Assembly (NCBI GenBank): GCA_003640385.1 | Contig: RCAB01000501.1 | Coordinates: 1-44,137, forward strand | Reading direction: 5' to 3' | DNA from: Setaria digitata | Taxonomy: Eukaryota; Nematoda; Chromadorea; Rhabditida; Setariidae | Length of the DNA: 44,137 nt | Shown here: piece by piece, positions 1 to 11,539 of the stretch | Numbering within the stretch: position 1 is the stretch's first letter | How the letters are laid out: each line of letters opens with the position of its first letter | Position numbers and translations under genes: made by a program | The notes under the pieces: generated by a model | What the model saw: only the letters and a program-made list of their open reading frames with translations | Databases searched by the model: none | What the model was told of the DNA's origin: nothing

Positions 1-10
1 CTAATTTTCA

Positions 11-16
11 TTTATT
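11..16 (-). promoter_or_regulatory. Polyadenylation signal AATAAA
   Basis: AATAAA on the minus strand about 70 bases downstream of the TAA at 86. It supports this being the 3' end of the minus-strand gene at the left edge. Confidence 0.4.
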
Positions 17-85
17 TGATGGTCAGCTTTTAATAATAAAAGTTTCAAAACAAACAAATGCTGACATCGATATCTGTTGTCCTCC

Positions 86-900
86 TTATAAACACCGCAT
101 TTGGTGTTGTACGAGCCGTTTCACACATGCACTGATTAAGGTATTTGAGTTCATTAATGTATCCATTGTAATGTCGCGTCCCGTCTCACCTGTAAGTACG
201 GGCTTTTTGTATTTGTAAGATAAAAAAAAAATACTATTTGGTCTTTTTTTGAAGTGAATAGTTTTAATGTATGCTAGTGATAAAAAAGAAAAAATTTTTT
301 TAAAATAGTTTAGCTTGAAGTTTCGAAGACTGAAGAAAATGCAAGATGAATATGTTTGGTTATTTTTTTCCACCAGCCAATGGCCCGGTGTAAATAGTTA
401 AAATCAGTTTGACCAGATAACAAATGCATTGTTTTTTGATAATTTAAAGTACAGTTAAAGTAAGAAAACATGAAATCATTCCAAATGATGAATTAAAATT
501 CATGGAAAAATAAGATGAATTATATTACATCATTGTTAAGCAGTGGTTCGACCTCATTGGAAAGCCAAAAGAGAGCAATAACTGATTGATTTTAAACAAG
601 AAATTATAAATTCTGCTGCAAAGTTTGGGGAATTATTACTTGAATATAGGAAGGTGTCCAAAATCAAGCCCTTACTTCTCGTTGACAGACCTGCTGTGGA
701 CAAATAAGTACTACCATATTCACTTCCACTTTTTTTACTGTTGTCATCTGGAAAGACAGGAAAATATGAACTAAAAAAACTGGTTGAAATTTTGAGATTA
801 AGCTTTTTCTTTTCTAAAATTCTTTTTGTTTCAGCACAAATGAATTTCAGCACAATTTTTAGGTCATCGTTTTGAGTATTTTTAGTAAATCGAAGAAAAT
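86..900 (-). CDS. 3' end of an unrecognised protein gene (two last exons)
   Basis: I do not recognise this protein. Two minus-strand exons join in frame. The first, 900-676, follows an acceptor ending ATACTAG and stops at an AGAA|GTAAGG donor. The last, 189-86, follows CTTACAG and ends at a TAA. Both junctions are phase 1. The joined piece is about 108 residues, hydrophilic, with a lysine-rich stretch (RILEKKKLNLK), a Ser/Gly/Thr-rich middle and the C-terminus KRLVQHQMRCL. A minus-strand AATAAA lies at 16-11, about 70 bases after the stop, as expected for a 3' end. The first exon has no methionine, so coding exons must exist upstream at higher coordinates. An alternative donor in the same exon (TCAA|GTAATA) would also keep phase. 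Moderately unsure. Confidence 0.42.
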
Positions 901-3609
901 CTAGTATGAAAAACAAGCAGCAAGAATTTCAATTACTAAATCAAGCATGAAATAGTTAAGCTTTTGAACTGATAGGACAATTCAATATTTTCTTCATTAG
1001 TTTTTAGCAATTTTCCTATATAATACAATTCTTTTTGAATAAATTCTCTTCGGGATTTAGAGAATTTATTTTATATTTTTTATAAAATAAATTTTTTCAG
1101 AGAATTTATTTTATCTTGATTTTCTTGAATAATCGAATCCAGTTGCAAAAAGAGCGAATTACATTCAACTAGAGTTACAATATTGCAAGATTCTAGAAGG
1201 TGAACATTCTTTTATTCTAGCATACACTACCCGAAACGAAACCTCATTCTTGCAAGAAAAGAATAGAGAAAATTTATTATGAAATTGCATGCCATTTAAG
1301 AAAAATTAGTATATTTTATTGGTTTAATTTATACAGATGCTGCAGTAATCATTCATTTTCTGATCGAAATTAAAAAAAAAAAAGAAAAAAAAAATAAAGA
1401 ACAATTGAGGAAACCGGAATAATAAGTGCCAGATTAAGCACCAGGCAATTTTACCCATATCAGTCCTGCACTTTCCTTAAGATTTCAACCCACAATAGCA
1501 TCCAAACCTATGGCTTTGCAAATAAAGTAATATATAAAAGGTTTAACTGATATCACATTGCTTGTCGATATCACCAAACCAATCCGAAATTGTAGTCCAG
1601 TTAAATATTTAATCCCGGATGATAATAGAATCCTTTTTGAAAGTGTCAAAATGCGAAATTCAATTTTCTCTTCGATAGAAGCATAGCAATGTTTTTAAAT
1701 AATTCGCAAATTTTGAAAATTCGAACAAAGTCATTCTGCAAATGATGAACTCTTGCTTGTAGGAGTGATAATCTATTTATTATCACACTTTTAGGTATTA
1801 ATTACAATGGATAATTTTAAGATAGTGGAGATTCTTAATGAGACTTCACCTATGATACTGACCCTACTTCTTAATCTCATTTCTTTTGAGTTCAAAACCG
1901 TAATAAGTTTGAGGAAAAATTCACAACACTGACATTCCACTACCTTCTAATTATTTTGAAAAATTATAATTATCCGATTTATTTGTCAAATAACTCAATG
2001 AATAAAACTCCACTATTTTTCGAGGCAGATCGATTCTAATAGTACCTTCGGGTTGTTGTTTCTCGTCATCCGTTACTTTTGTAATGATGCTTTCTCATGG
2101 AAATAAACCAGCAACGGTTTGAGAATCTTTTACAAATATATCATGCAAATTAAATTTCAGTTGTCTTAATTCTTTTCATACCATTTTTGGAATTTTCATT
2201 TGCCTTTTGTTTCCATATTCATTGCAATCGCTTACCCAAAAGTATAAAATGTGCTTAAGGCAATGTAGTTATTACCAAATCATTCATATATAGAGAAGAT
2301 TCTCAACTCTTATAACATTCCTCTAACTTCATGCAATTCCATTTCGTGGCAATTAATATTTTTACGTATAACGAATTATTTATCAGAATAAATAAAATTG
2401 AAGTTTAACATCAGTATTTCAACTATGAACTCTTCTTTAAAGCACCTGGCATTTAACAGAGTAGCATTTTCATTGAAGAAGAAGGAGAAGAAAGAGAATG
2501 TATGAATTTTATAATAATTAACATTGCAATTTACCCAACAAGATATAAATATTAAAAATTTATCCTTTAAAATGTAGTGAAATATTTAATGTCAATTTAT
2601 TTCCCAAAGAAGAAAAAAAAACCACCTTTTTTTTTACTCTTTTTTTTCTTTTTTTTTTTAAATGGAATTTATCATGAAAGAGTTGTTATCAATTTGAACA
2701 TCTATTGTAAATTTTCTAAAATGATTCAAGAAAATTACATTATACAGTTTCATAGTGAAAAATTCTGGAAGCATCAGTAGAAATAAATAATAGTAAAATC
2801 AAACGAAAATCTTCAAAAGATCCGCAAATGTATTGTTCACGTTTATGAAAGCTACTTGAGCACTTTTCCACTCATTTTTTGTCTTTCTTCATATTGTTTG
2901 GTTTTACTTATTTATTTATTTTTTGCTTCAGTGATAAATTTCTTTCACACAGTCAGTTAAATTCTTAAGATTTTGGCTTGAAAAAGCAATTGTGAGCATT
3001 AGATTATATCATAGAGACATGCATATAAGTATGGCAAGCTAGATCTCCAGAGCAAAAGCAATAATGATTCTCATTAATTGAAAAGAAAAACCTAATTTAA
3101 GTAAGAATATACATTTCTGTGATATTTAATATTGAGAGGCTAATATACACAAGTCATCTTATATGTGTTCCTTTTACTCTTTATTCTAGGCGTAATTAAA
3201 ATGTTTAGTAATTGCTTTATTTTTTTTCTTTTCTTTTTTGCCGTCACTATTCAAACTTGATGCGAATAATCTGCCTAGTAGAAAAAAAAAAAAAAAAAAA
3301 AAAAAAAAACCACATTTTGTTTTCTTCAATCAGAGTGAGGGTATTTTTTTTCTTAAAAATGAGATTTATTTCATTCATCCTTGCTTTTCTCGTTTTTTTT
3401 CTTTTTTTTTTTCTTCGAAGTAAGAAATGAAGAAATGAGAGGAAGGAATTCGGAAAAAGCAGCTTGTAAATTTTGACAAACAAAGAAATTACAAAATTAC
3501 GAGAAAATTTTTGAAAGGAACAACAAAATAATAAATTGAAAATTGAAACTAATATATCGAACTTCACGCAAGACCAGATCACACGTGTCTTAACCCTCCT
3601 CCCACTTAC
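901..3609. other. Non-coding or unresolved stretch
   Basis: AT-rich DNA with A/T homopolymers. It is either introns of the minus-strand gene ending at 86 or intergenic. The only coding-like piece is a 48-base candidate minus-strand exon at 2093-2046, encoding approximately SIITKVTDDEKQQPE. It is bounded by a weak acceptor (CCATGAG) and a GAAG|GTACT donor, and both ends are phase 1, so it would fit between its neighbours. The support is thin. Confidence 0.3.
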
Positions 3610-3735
3610 GCATGTGACATTTTGGATCGTACGCTCGACTAGTTCCAAATAAAATAATGTCGTCTTCCTTACGACCTGTTCTATTTTCTGTTGGCTTAGA
3701 ATTTCCTTCATTCGCAATTTGTGCGGCATACTTAT
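3610..3735 (-). CDS. Candidate exon, product unknown
   Basis: A minus-strand open segment ending in a textbook donor, CACATGC|GTAAGT, at 3610/3609. Two frames are open across it. One begins VNDKYAAQIANEG and leaves the donor in phase 1, so it could join the phase-1 exons at the left edge. The other begins with an ATG at 3729 (MPHKLRMKEILSQQ) and leaves in phase 0. Upstream is a purine-rich A tract with no good acceptor, so neither the 5' boundary nor the true frame is settled. No domain recognised. Confidence 0.28.
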
Positions 3736-4097
3736 CGTTCACTCTTTTTGTCTTTTTTTTTTTCTTTTTTTTTTTTTTTCTGGTAATTTTAATAGACAGC
3801 AATTGTTGACATCTCTTAATAGCTAACTGACACTTCTCACTCGGCGGTTATTGGAAGATGGAATTTGATACTGCATTCTCCATCTCTCTGTCTTATTCTC
3901 TTGCACTGTTTATATGTCGTCAATTTATCTTACTCGATACGTTGAAGTAGATTTGATTGCCATTTCATCTACTTTTTAAATACCTGTCTAGATACTTCTC
4001 ACTCTAACTTCATAGGATCGTAGATTCACTACTACATGATATCGCATGAAGAAGAATTCGTCTAATTAATTTTCAAAAACATTGAATTTAATTTAAC

Positions 4098-4110
4098 TTT
4101 TTCTTTTCAG
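4098..4110 (+). other. Probable spliced-leader acceptor of the TIPIN gene
   Basis: TTTTTCTTTTCAG lies 30 bases before the start codon with no plausible upstream coding exon or donor. This is the usual form of a nematode trans-splice acceptor and fixes the 5' end of the mRNA near 4111. Confidence 0.6.
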
Positions 4111-4140
4111 ATTTCCTGATAATTTATATGTACGAGAATC

Positions 4141-5884
4141 ATGGACAATGAAGACGATTTTGAAGCAGCATTTGTTGAAAATGAAAGCGAACAGGCTGAC
4201 AAAGATGGTTATTATTATGTTTCTGTTTACAGGTTTTGCACTGCTATATTATTTGATAAACAGATCAAAGTTATCGGATTGTTCAGATTTTCTTTCGTAG
4301 ATTGATTTTACTAGAAGTGCATAATAAGGATTGTATAGATTTTCTTTCCAGCAGCGCCTTCTGATGAACAAATTTTGAATGATTTATTAAAGAAAGATAA
4401 AAAGAAGATCCATAGGCCACGTCTTGTGCAACACGCAAAATTTCGAGACATTGAACTTTGTGGGCCAAATGGTTTCCTCGAATTGAAACGGATGTTTGAC
4501 GGCTATGCACCAACGAATAAAAATCCAGTCAGTTATTGTATTTCCATCTCATAGTTATTTTCTGGCTTTTTTGCTGTGAGTTGTCGAATATCCCATGAAA
4601 GGTTTAGTATTAATCGGAAAACCCAGTATTACTTTATTCATAACTAATTTTATACTTAAAGAGCTACTAGTTTACTTGATAAATTTTGATAAATTCAAAA
4701 GTGTATTGCTAAATTGCATAGTGATATTTAGTTTTTCATTTTTCAACTTTGTAATTTAAATTACGTGTAGTGGCGGTATGAGCATTAGCATAATTATTTA
4801 CTTAATTTTGCATATTATCCCTTTAGTTCAAAAGTGTGACTTCTTAATCCTCTATATATGAGTTATGTCAACTGAAGGAAGAACGCGCTTTTTTTTTTTC
4901 GAAAATCGTTTATTTTTCTTCTTTTTCAGTACGACGATTTACTTATAATGATGAATCGGATAGAACATTGGGGACATCGCCTATGTCCTAAGATGAGGTT
5001 TGAAAATTTCGTGGCCCGTGTGGAGTCTCTAGGTGACAAGCGATTAGTGAAAGTAGGTTAATTTCTTCTGAGGCAGCAATTCTAGAGAACTAAACTTGAA
5101 GAAGAACTAAAATCCCCATTTTAGTATAATCTTAATCTTTCTTGAATAGTCCTTGAATGGATGATCTTTAAGATGCGAAACATTTTTTCTCAGTTTTTAA
5201 CTATCCAGAAAAGTGATATAATGTGTCAATAAATACAGATTACTTGAAGAAGACAGTGAGTGAAATTTAGTCGTCCATTATTAATTTGCTGCTTTTCATT
5301 TTAGACAATGTTAACAAAAATGCGACTTGACATGCCTCTAACAGACGAGGATTTCCTTTCAAATAAGGAAAATAGACAGACTGCGCAACTAAGTGATAAT
5401 GGTGAAAATGACACTGATGCGTTAGGAGATGACAGTGATTTATTTGAAATTTTCGGTAATTTACGTGGTCTACCTCAAGCGTCCTCCTCTTCCGAATTAT
5501 CTGTTGTGAGTGGACTTCTTCAGACATTTTCAGATTTAAAGTTAAAGTTTAAAGGTATTCCACTGAGATATTGTATGTTTTTTTTCTTTTTTTTTTTTCA
5601 AGAGACCGAAGCTCTCGGAGGAGCAGATAAAACGCATTGAACAGAATAAACTTCGTGCCCAAAAATTGCGCGCAGAACGTGAGAAACGAATGAATCAGGC
5701 GAATGATTTGGATACAGTGACAATGAAAGCTGATGGGCCATCTTGTGAGCAAGCAGCAAGCAATATTTCCGTCACCTCAAAATCTCTCGTCACGGAAAAT
5801 GAGAGTTCAGGAAAGCTAGAGGAACTAGGCGATAGTATGATGGATGATAACGAGGCATTAGATTTCATATTCTCATCGACTTGA
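4141..5884 (+). CDS. TIPIN: TIPIN (Timeless-interacting protein, Swi3 domain)
   Basis: Replication-fork protection subunit that pairs with Timeless to stabilise forks and support checkpoint signalling in the nucleus. Five exons close in frame: 4141-4207, 4352-4527, 4930-5052, 5305-5505 and 5603-5884, giving 282 residues. The Swi3 domain covers roughly residues 42-135, starting at HRPRLVQHAKF and including FLELKRMF, IEHWGHRLCPKMRFENF and the helix ending MRLDMPLTDEDF. Exon 5 opens with RPKLSEEQIKRIEQNKLRAQ, which matches the short helix by which vertebrate TIPIN and other repair proteins bind RPA2. The C-terminus is acidic (DDNEALDF). The exon 4 donor is GTT|GTGAGT at 5506. A longer read-through runs into the intron T tract, and only the 5505 donor restores frame with exon 5. 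The exon 2 acceptor is CAG at 4351 or 4354, differing by one residue. Overall length is close to vertebrate TIPIN. Confidence 0.9.
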
Positions 5885-6111
5885 CACATTCTTTGTTCTT
5901 TTATTATTTGTTATTACACTTTCGAGGGTTCATCAGTTTTTAAGCTAATGCCTACTTTCTGTACTGGAAGCAAAAATAATATCGAAATACTGAAGATATT
6001 TTTGAAAATCTGTACGCGGTAATTTCGTGATTTCAGTTTTGAAATTATTCTCTTCTATCCCAATTTTCTTCATTTTGTGTTTTATGTTGTGCATTTAAAA
6101 TTCTCATTCGC

Positions 6112-6117
6112 AATAAA
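6112..6117 (+). promoter_or_regulatory. Polyadenylation signal AATAAA
   Basis: First clean AATAAA after the TIPIN stop codon, about 228 bases downstream, followed by a T-rich stretch. Confidence 0.55.
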
Positions 6118-6397
6118 GCAACCTTTTTTCTAGTTTTCCTTCTGGTTTAATAGTTAATTATAAACGAAAATGTACCCCCTTATCACATCTCTGTTAACTA
6201 TTCTATTCATATTCAAACAGGGCATGTTGCATATATACTGAGAAGAAATGAGTTGCGAGACGGACTTTCAGATTTCGAATTCAAATACTAATTTAAGAGA
6301 GTCTGGATTCCAACAATATCACTGGGATTAGTAGTGGTAGAAAAAAAAGTTGCATTGTTCAGCAACAAAAGGAGGAGTTAGGTAGAACTCATGTTGC

Positions 6398-6479
6398 CGC
6401 AGCGAGCAGGGTTCGAACCTGCGCGGGCAAAGCCCATTGGATTTCAAGTCCAACTCCTTAACCACTCGGACATCGCTGC
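6398..6479 (-). tRNA. tRNA-Ser(UGA), copy 1
   Basis: The minus strand folds as a serine tRNA. The acceptor stem is GCAGCGA with TCGCTGC, the discriminator base is G, and the D-arm contains GAGTGGTTAAGGA. The anticodon stem is TTGGA/TCCAA with loop CTTGAAA, so the anticodon is TGA, on the plus strand at 6444-6446. The long variable arm (GGGC-TTTG-CCC) is typical of serine tRNAs. The T arm is GCAGG-TTCGAAC-CCTGC. No intron. It reads UCA codons. Its 82-nt body is identical to the copy at 6639-6720. Confidence 0.96.
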
Positions 6480-6638
6480 ACACAGCACCGGATCATGAAA
6501 TTTACACCAAAATCTTCGGATAGGTTGTTGAATTTTATAAATGATTGAGTTATGTCTTTGAGCTAAAAGCCTCAACATTTTCCAAACATTTTGCCAGGGA
6601 ATTCCTCCCCTTCTTTTAAGTTTCGCAAAAGGGCCGTA

Positions 6639-6720
6639 CGCAGCGAGCAGGGTTCGAACCTGCGCGGGCAAAGCCCATTGGATTTCAAGTCCAACTCCTT
6701 AACCACTCGGACATCGCTGC
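6639..6720 (-). tRNA. tRNA-Ser(UGA), copy 2
   Basis: Identical over all 82 nt to the copy at 6398-6479, including the G discriminator, long variable arm and TGA anticodon. The flanks of the two copies differ almost immediately outside the gene. A run of four minus-strand Ts lies about 10 bases beyond the 3' end (AAAA on the plus strand near 6626) and fits a polymerase III terminator. Confidence 0.96.
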
Positions 6721-8131
6721 ACCGTATGGGTACATTCCTGATAATAAAATTTAATCCATAATTAATTATATCTGAGAATTTTTTTTTTTTTTTCGGAGTT
6801 TGTTAGATTGCTGTAGATGATTGAAAGTAAGCTAGACTGGATCAGTGATAAAGGAAAATAACAAAATTACTGCAAATTCAATCCATTTCATGAGATTTTT
6901 GAAGATAAATTTTCATTTTGAAATAATAATGTAAAAAAAAAGATAAGGATATAAATGCAAAAAAAAAAAAAAAAAAAAAGAAACATTAATTATTACTGCT
7001 TGTCTAAAAAATAATCTTTTACTGAATTATTATCTTTATTAATACTACTCCACAAATGTTTGACCTATCCATGTAGATGTGGCTAAATTAATTTTTTTTT
7101 TTTTTTTTCCAAATCAATTTGTAATATAGCAAGAATATGAAGCATAATTATTTCAACAATAAAAACTAAACAAGAATTCAAAAAAGTTCTTATAAAGTGA
7201 ACAGTCAAACTTTGCCTGCTTACCCATTCTATCTGCATCTTTTAGTATTGCTTTTTTCTTTTTACTGAAAACATTACCTGTTACCATGGTAATTATCGAA
7301 AGGTAAACTTTAGATTAATCTCTTTCTAGCGTACCACTATTTACTATTTTTCATCTGTAAGATCCTAAGTGCCACTTTATTTATTTATTTATTTATTTTT
7401 TGTTCAATTAACTACTTAAAAAAAAATAATTATGCAGCAATCGCTGTTTTTTTTTCTTAATTAAAGAATAAAATATAAGGACATAGGGTATTCTCTTGTG
7501 TGGCAAAACCTTGCTAGATTTTTACTCTCCTTTGGATTATTTTTTTCTATGTGAATTTAAATGAAATTTTAAATTGTTTTAGAGCCTAGCATCGATGACA
7601 TCATAATCATCACCGCACTTAGAACTTCACTATCATTTTGATTTCTTACCAAAAAAGTAAGAAATGATTGAAACTTCAATTAGTGTTAATTATTATTTAG
7701 TAAAATGCGACATTTAAAGTTTTGTCATTCGGAACGAACAAAAAATTTTCCAGCATCAAGAATTCTCAAGGTATTTAATTTAATCGAAAATAAAAACAAA
7801 AAAAAAAAAAAAAGAGAGTATATTGCGTAATTAATTGCTAGTAACTTGAGATTTAAATTTGTTTTATAATTTTATTTGCTTGACAAATGACCAGTCATTA
7901 TTATTATTTATTGTTATTATTTATTATTATTATTTACTATTATTATTAATTATTATTATTTATTATTATTAATATTTACTATTATTATTTATTATTATTT
8001 TTATTATTATTATTATCATTATCATTTTTATTGTTATTATTAATTGTTATTTATTATCATTATTAATTATTATTATTATGATTCAAGGAATTATCACATA
8101 TTCGAATAACTGCTGCAATTCATTTCAAATA

Positions 8132-8160
<29 letters not shown>
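6721..8160. other. Intergenic AT-rich DNA
   Basis: No gene seen. It holds several A or T homopolymers (for example near 6960 and 7093) and the trinucleotide repeat at 7895-8079. It ends in a T run of more than 25 bases just before the N at 8163. Confidence 0.6.
7895..8079. repeat. Imperfect (ATT)n microsatellite
   Basis: About 185 bases of ATT/TTA trinucleotides interrupted by TTGTT, ACT and ATC variants. Confidence 0.85.
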
Positions 8161-8162
<2 letters not shown>

Positions 8163-8163
8163 N

Positions 8164-8166
8164 CAG
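8164..8166 (+). other. Probable trans-splice acceptor of the four-span gene
   Basis: A CAG preceded by a long T tract (with an N at 8163), 26 bases before the ATG at 8193. The N shows that base quality is poor here, so the exact acceptor context is uncertain. Confidence 0.45.
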
Positions 8167-8192
8167 GAAGTGAAATACTAGAAGTTCGGAAT

Positions 8193-10804
8193 ATGAATAT
8201 GCATCATAATTTCAATCCGAATGATAAAAAATATCATTCATGTGGCTGCCATGTGAAAACACTTACAATAATTTCTGGTGTTGTGGAAATTTTTCTCATT
8301 TGCTTTCTAATTATAGCAGGTATTCTATACGATTTCTTTTAATTATCATATGCCTAGGATGGATATATGGACAGGTGCGCACTGTTAAAAGCTTCTAAGA
8401 AATGAACAAAATTATTTTGTTATATTTTGGTTCGGAAAAAAAAAAAGAAGCGAAATTATAAACTGATTATTATTAATGAATAATTTAGCCAATGGTTTGC
8501 ATTAAACGCTAACTGTAAGAAGTCAAAAATTGCTTTTTCTTTTTCCTTCTCTCAGTATATATATACATATATAAATTTATTAAATTCCTATTCATATATA
8601 TATATATATATATATCCTCACGCATATCATAAACATATAATGGTAATAAATTTTAAATTATTTACTGAATAAATTCTGATTTCAACTGCCCTTTCTTTTG
8701 TTTACTCTAGCATAAACATAAATGATTTACTGTATGCAATAACTGATTATCCGAAAAAGTTACATTCAATGTTTATTGGTTCATGTTAATATTAATACAA
8801 ACAAGAGGAAATTGAATTTAATGATTTAGACCAAAATATATGCACATGAATAAAATTATTTTATTAGCAAAAACTAGCAATACAATATTTCACTAGAATT
8901 AATTACCATAATTTATTTTCGCTTTTTCCAAATTTAATTCTTCTGACAAAAAGTTTTTTATTCTGAATAAAATTTTAATAAAAATTCTAGTAAATTGCAC
9001 TTTGAAGAGATTTTTTCAGGAAAAAAAAAGGAATATTGCTCACCTTTTGAATTCGAACTTTAAATTTTGCTGTTTTATTAATTTAAGGAATGCATGAAAG
9101 TACAAATTGAATAGTAGCGTTTATTGATAAAATAGTATTAAATTAATGTAAAGTACTATTAACAAATGCAATTTACTAGACTTTTTTATTAAAATTTTAT
9201 TATAAATCGTTCATTTTTTTAAAATTTATTACTGCTTATACATTTAAATTTTGTGAAAGGAAAATCGTTTTTTCAATTTCAGTTCTTCCTGATTTAAATT
9301 CAAGATTCTGCAGTGAATCAAATTCCAAAATAGCATCAATGTTATTATCTCTTGCAAATGATACGACAACAACGAATAGGCCTCAAATTGAGAGGTTTGT
9401 GAAATTATTTCACAACCTTTTTCCTCCTTTATTTATTTATTAATTTAGTTCTTTTTTTTTTCTTGCTATATTACAGGTAGCATTCTTCCTTTGAAATGCT
9501 TCTAAATAATTCAAATTTCACTTTGCCTTATTTTACATTGTTAAATGATTTGAAAATGAGAAAAAAAAAAAAAAAATAAATCCGAAATTGAAATTAGCTA
9601 AAATAAGGAAAAAACCTGGAATTAAAATTCTGCTCCGTTCACAATTTAATTATCATCTAGTAGAAGTGAAAAAGTATAAAATTTCCCAAATTCCAATCCA
9701 TTTAAAATTTTACTAAAAACACTAATTGTTTTTCTGCTTTTTTTTTTTTCGGATTATCAATTACTGTCATGATATTATATGTCGTATAAACATCATATGG
9801 GTTATATGGTCCATTCTGCAAATCGGAGCAGCAAGCATAATGCTCTATGGTATAAAAACCATTAATTGGATACTATTTCTTCCAAATATCACTCTGAGGT
9901 TTGTTCAAAAAAAAATTATTTATTACCGGTATTTTTCCTTTTTTCTTATCTATCTAGTTTCATATATATATATATATATATATGTTTCAAATTTAAAATT
10001 CTCCTGCTTTTAAATATGCACTTTTTTTTTTTAAACTAATAAACTACGAAACACATGGCACTTTATCATTGATTGTTTAATCGATAACTCAAATGATTTT
10101 TTTTTTTTTTTTTTTCGGATTGAGAGGGATCAAAAGTGATTTCTGTATGATTGATTAATTAGTTGTAAAAAAGAAAAAAAAAATGAAGAAATAATAAAAA
10201 AGAATTATTGAACAATAAGAATTCAGGAAATGATGCAATTTTAGAATTTTATGTACAATATTACTTAGTTCTTCATTGGTGATACTTGTATTTGGAATAG
10301 TATCGTATTCTCAACAGGCAGAAAAGCAGCATCGAATCATTTCACTAGTTATGCTCGTTATTTTAACTATCTTTTTTCTCGCTTCATGCTTCTATGTTTT
10401 GGTTAGTATTTAATTTATTTTATTTGAAAATGAGGAAATGTATAAGTGCTGCATCTTATTTACAGGGATTTTTTTTTTTTTTTTTTGCACTGGGCTGAGA
10501 TTCTCAACGAATTAAAAAAGAATTCTATCTCTAAAACGGCAAATTTTACAATGGAAACTCTCGAAAATTTTCTGAACATTTGCAGACTTGTCAATTAAAA
10601 TGTTGCGAGTTCATCAAACGTTCCGCAAAAACCGGTTTCTCACTTTCAACAACCCGAGAACTTGGCCCTCCATCAATATCATCAGGCCAAGACCAACTAG
10701 AAATTATATCAGAAGCACCAAAACTACCTGTGATGAAAGCTGTGGGACGATTGCAACCATTAAAACATACACCAAGACCATTACTGTCGAACATACGAAT
10801 TTAA
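8193..10804 (+). CDS. Four-span transmembrane protein, nematode DUF7027/LAPTM-like
   Basis: Five exons: 8193-8319, 9283-9394, 9752-9898, 10269-10401 and 10586-10804, giving about 245 residues. The N-terminus carries CGCHVKTLTIISGVVEIF leading into the first membrane span (residues about 24-45). This cysteine/histidine-rich motif before TM1 is typical of a large nematode family of four-pass proteins with unknown function. Further spans are near residues 92-114 (WVIWSILQIGAASIMLYGI), 131-143 and 151-173. The loop between TM1 and TM2 is rich in Ser/Asn/Thr. The cytoplasmic tail of about 70 residues is Pro/Ser-rich and ends PLLSNIRI. All phases agree, but exon 3 has no AG acceptor: the intron ends in a T tract followed by CGG where CAGG would be needed. 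The family call rests on recognition of the motif and topology, not on a search. Confidence 0.7.
8594..8615. repeat. (AT)n microsatellite
   Basis: Perfect AT dinucleotides inside the first intron of the four-span protein gene. Confidence 0.85.
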
Positions 10805-10819
10805 TAGATTTCCGGATTT

Positions 10820-10825
10820 AATAAA
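10820..10825 (+). promoter_or_regulatory. Polyadenylation signal AATAAA
   Basis: Lies 16 bases after the stop codon of the four-span protein gene. A second AATAAA at 11041 could give a longer 3' UTR. Confidence 0.5.
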
Positions 10826-11539
10826 AAAACTCGTCAATATATTTTAAAAATAGTAAAAATATGAACTCCGATTTTGTCGTCAACCACAATATACTGGCAG
10901 TTACCGAATAATTTCGTTTTACTACATATAAGAAAAGAATGAAGCTCGACAAAGAAACAATCATTGAGAAAGTGAAAACCAAACGGGTTATGTTTAATTT
11001 GTTGAATAATGTGTAAACAGATTGCAGTGTATGACACAATAATAAAGGATTATGGCTTATATAAATTTATAAAAGGTTAAATGATGAAAGCGGTGGTCAA
11101 TTTAGAGTATGAAAGTCGACAAAACAAGGAAAATGACAATCGAAACGCATTAATACTGCAAACTGCTATAACATTTTATAAGGTCATGCACGTTTAATAA
11201 TCATATGGTGCATTTCTCTCCTATTCTATGTACCTTAAGGTTATAACTTAACCTAGAAGTCCCATATCGAAAGGCATATGGCAGTGATATAAAAATCTCA
11301 GATTGAACAGGGCTGGCTACCTGTAATGTGTAAATCCAATGTAGATCTTTATGGGAAAGTATACTTTTTAAGTATTTATCAAAACTATGAAGATCATCTG
11401 ACTGAATTTGAGTTGTGATTAGATTTTTTTTCCGTTATTAGGAAAAAATCTTCAATTTTCCAAAAAATTTAAGTTATCGAACCTGCATCACATAAAATTT
11501 GGTCAGTGGTGCCATCAAACAACATCTCAACAGATACAA
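10826..11539. other. Tail-to-tail intergenic region / 3' UTRs
   Basis: Lies between the 3' ends of the four-span protein gene (+) and HMG-CoA reductase (-). It is less AT-extreme than most intergenic DNA here. It probably holds both 3' UTRs. No gene supported. Confidence 0.5.

Noticed and set aside
3212..3430. Overlapping plus-strand open frames rich in Phe and Lys
   Set aside because: They are translations of T and A homopolymers and have no splice-site or family support.
7895..8079. Possible transposon or hairpin element in the ATT-rich tract
   Set aside because: Only a degenerate trinucleotide repeat; no terminal repeats, target duplication or coding remnant.
10588..10821. Second plus-strand frame over the last exon of the four-span protein gene
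   Set aside because: Only the frame beginning TCQLKCCEF continues in phase from the upstream exons.
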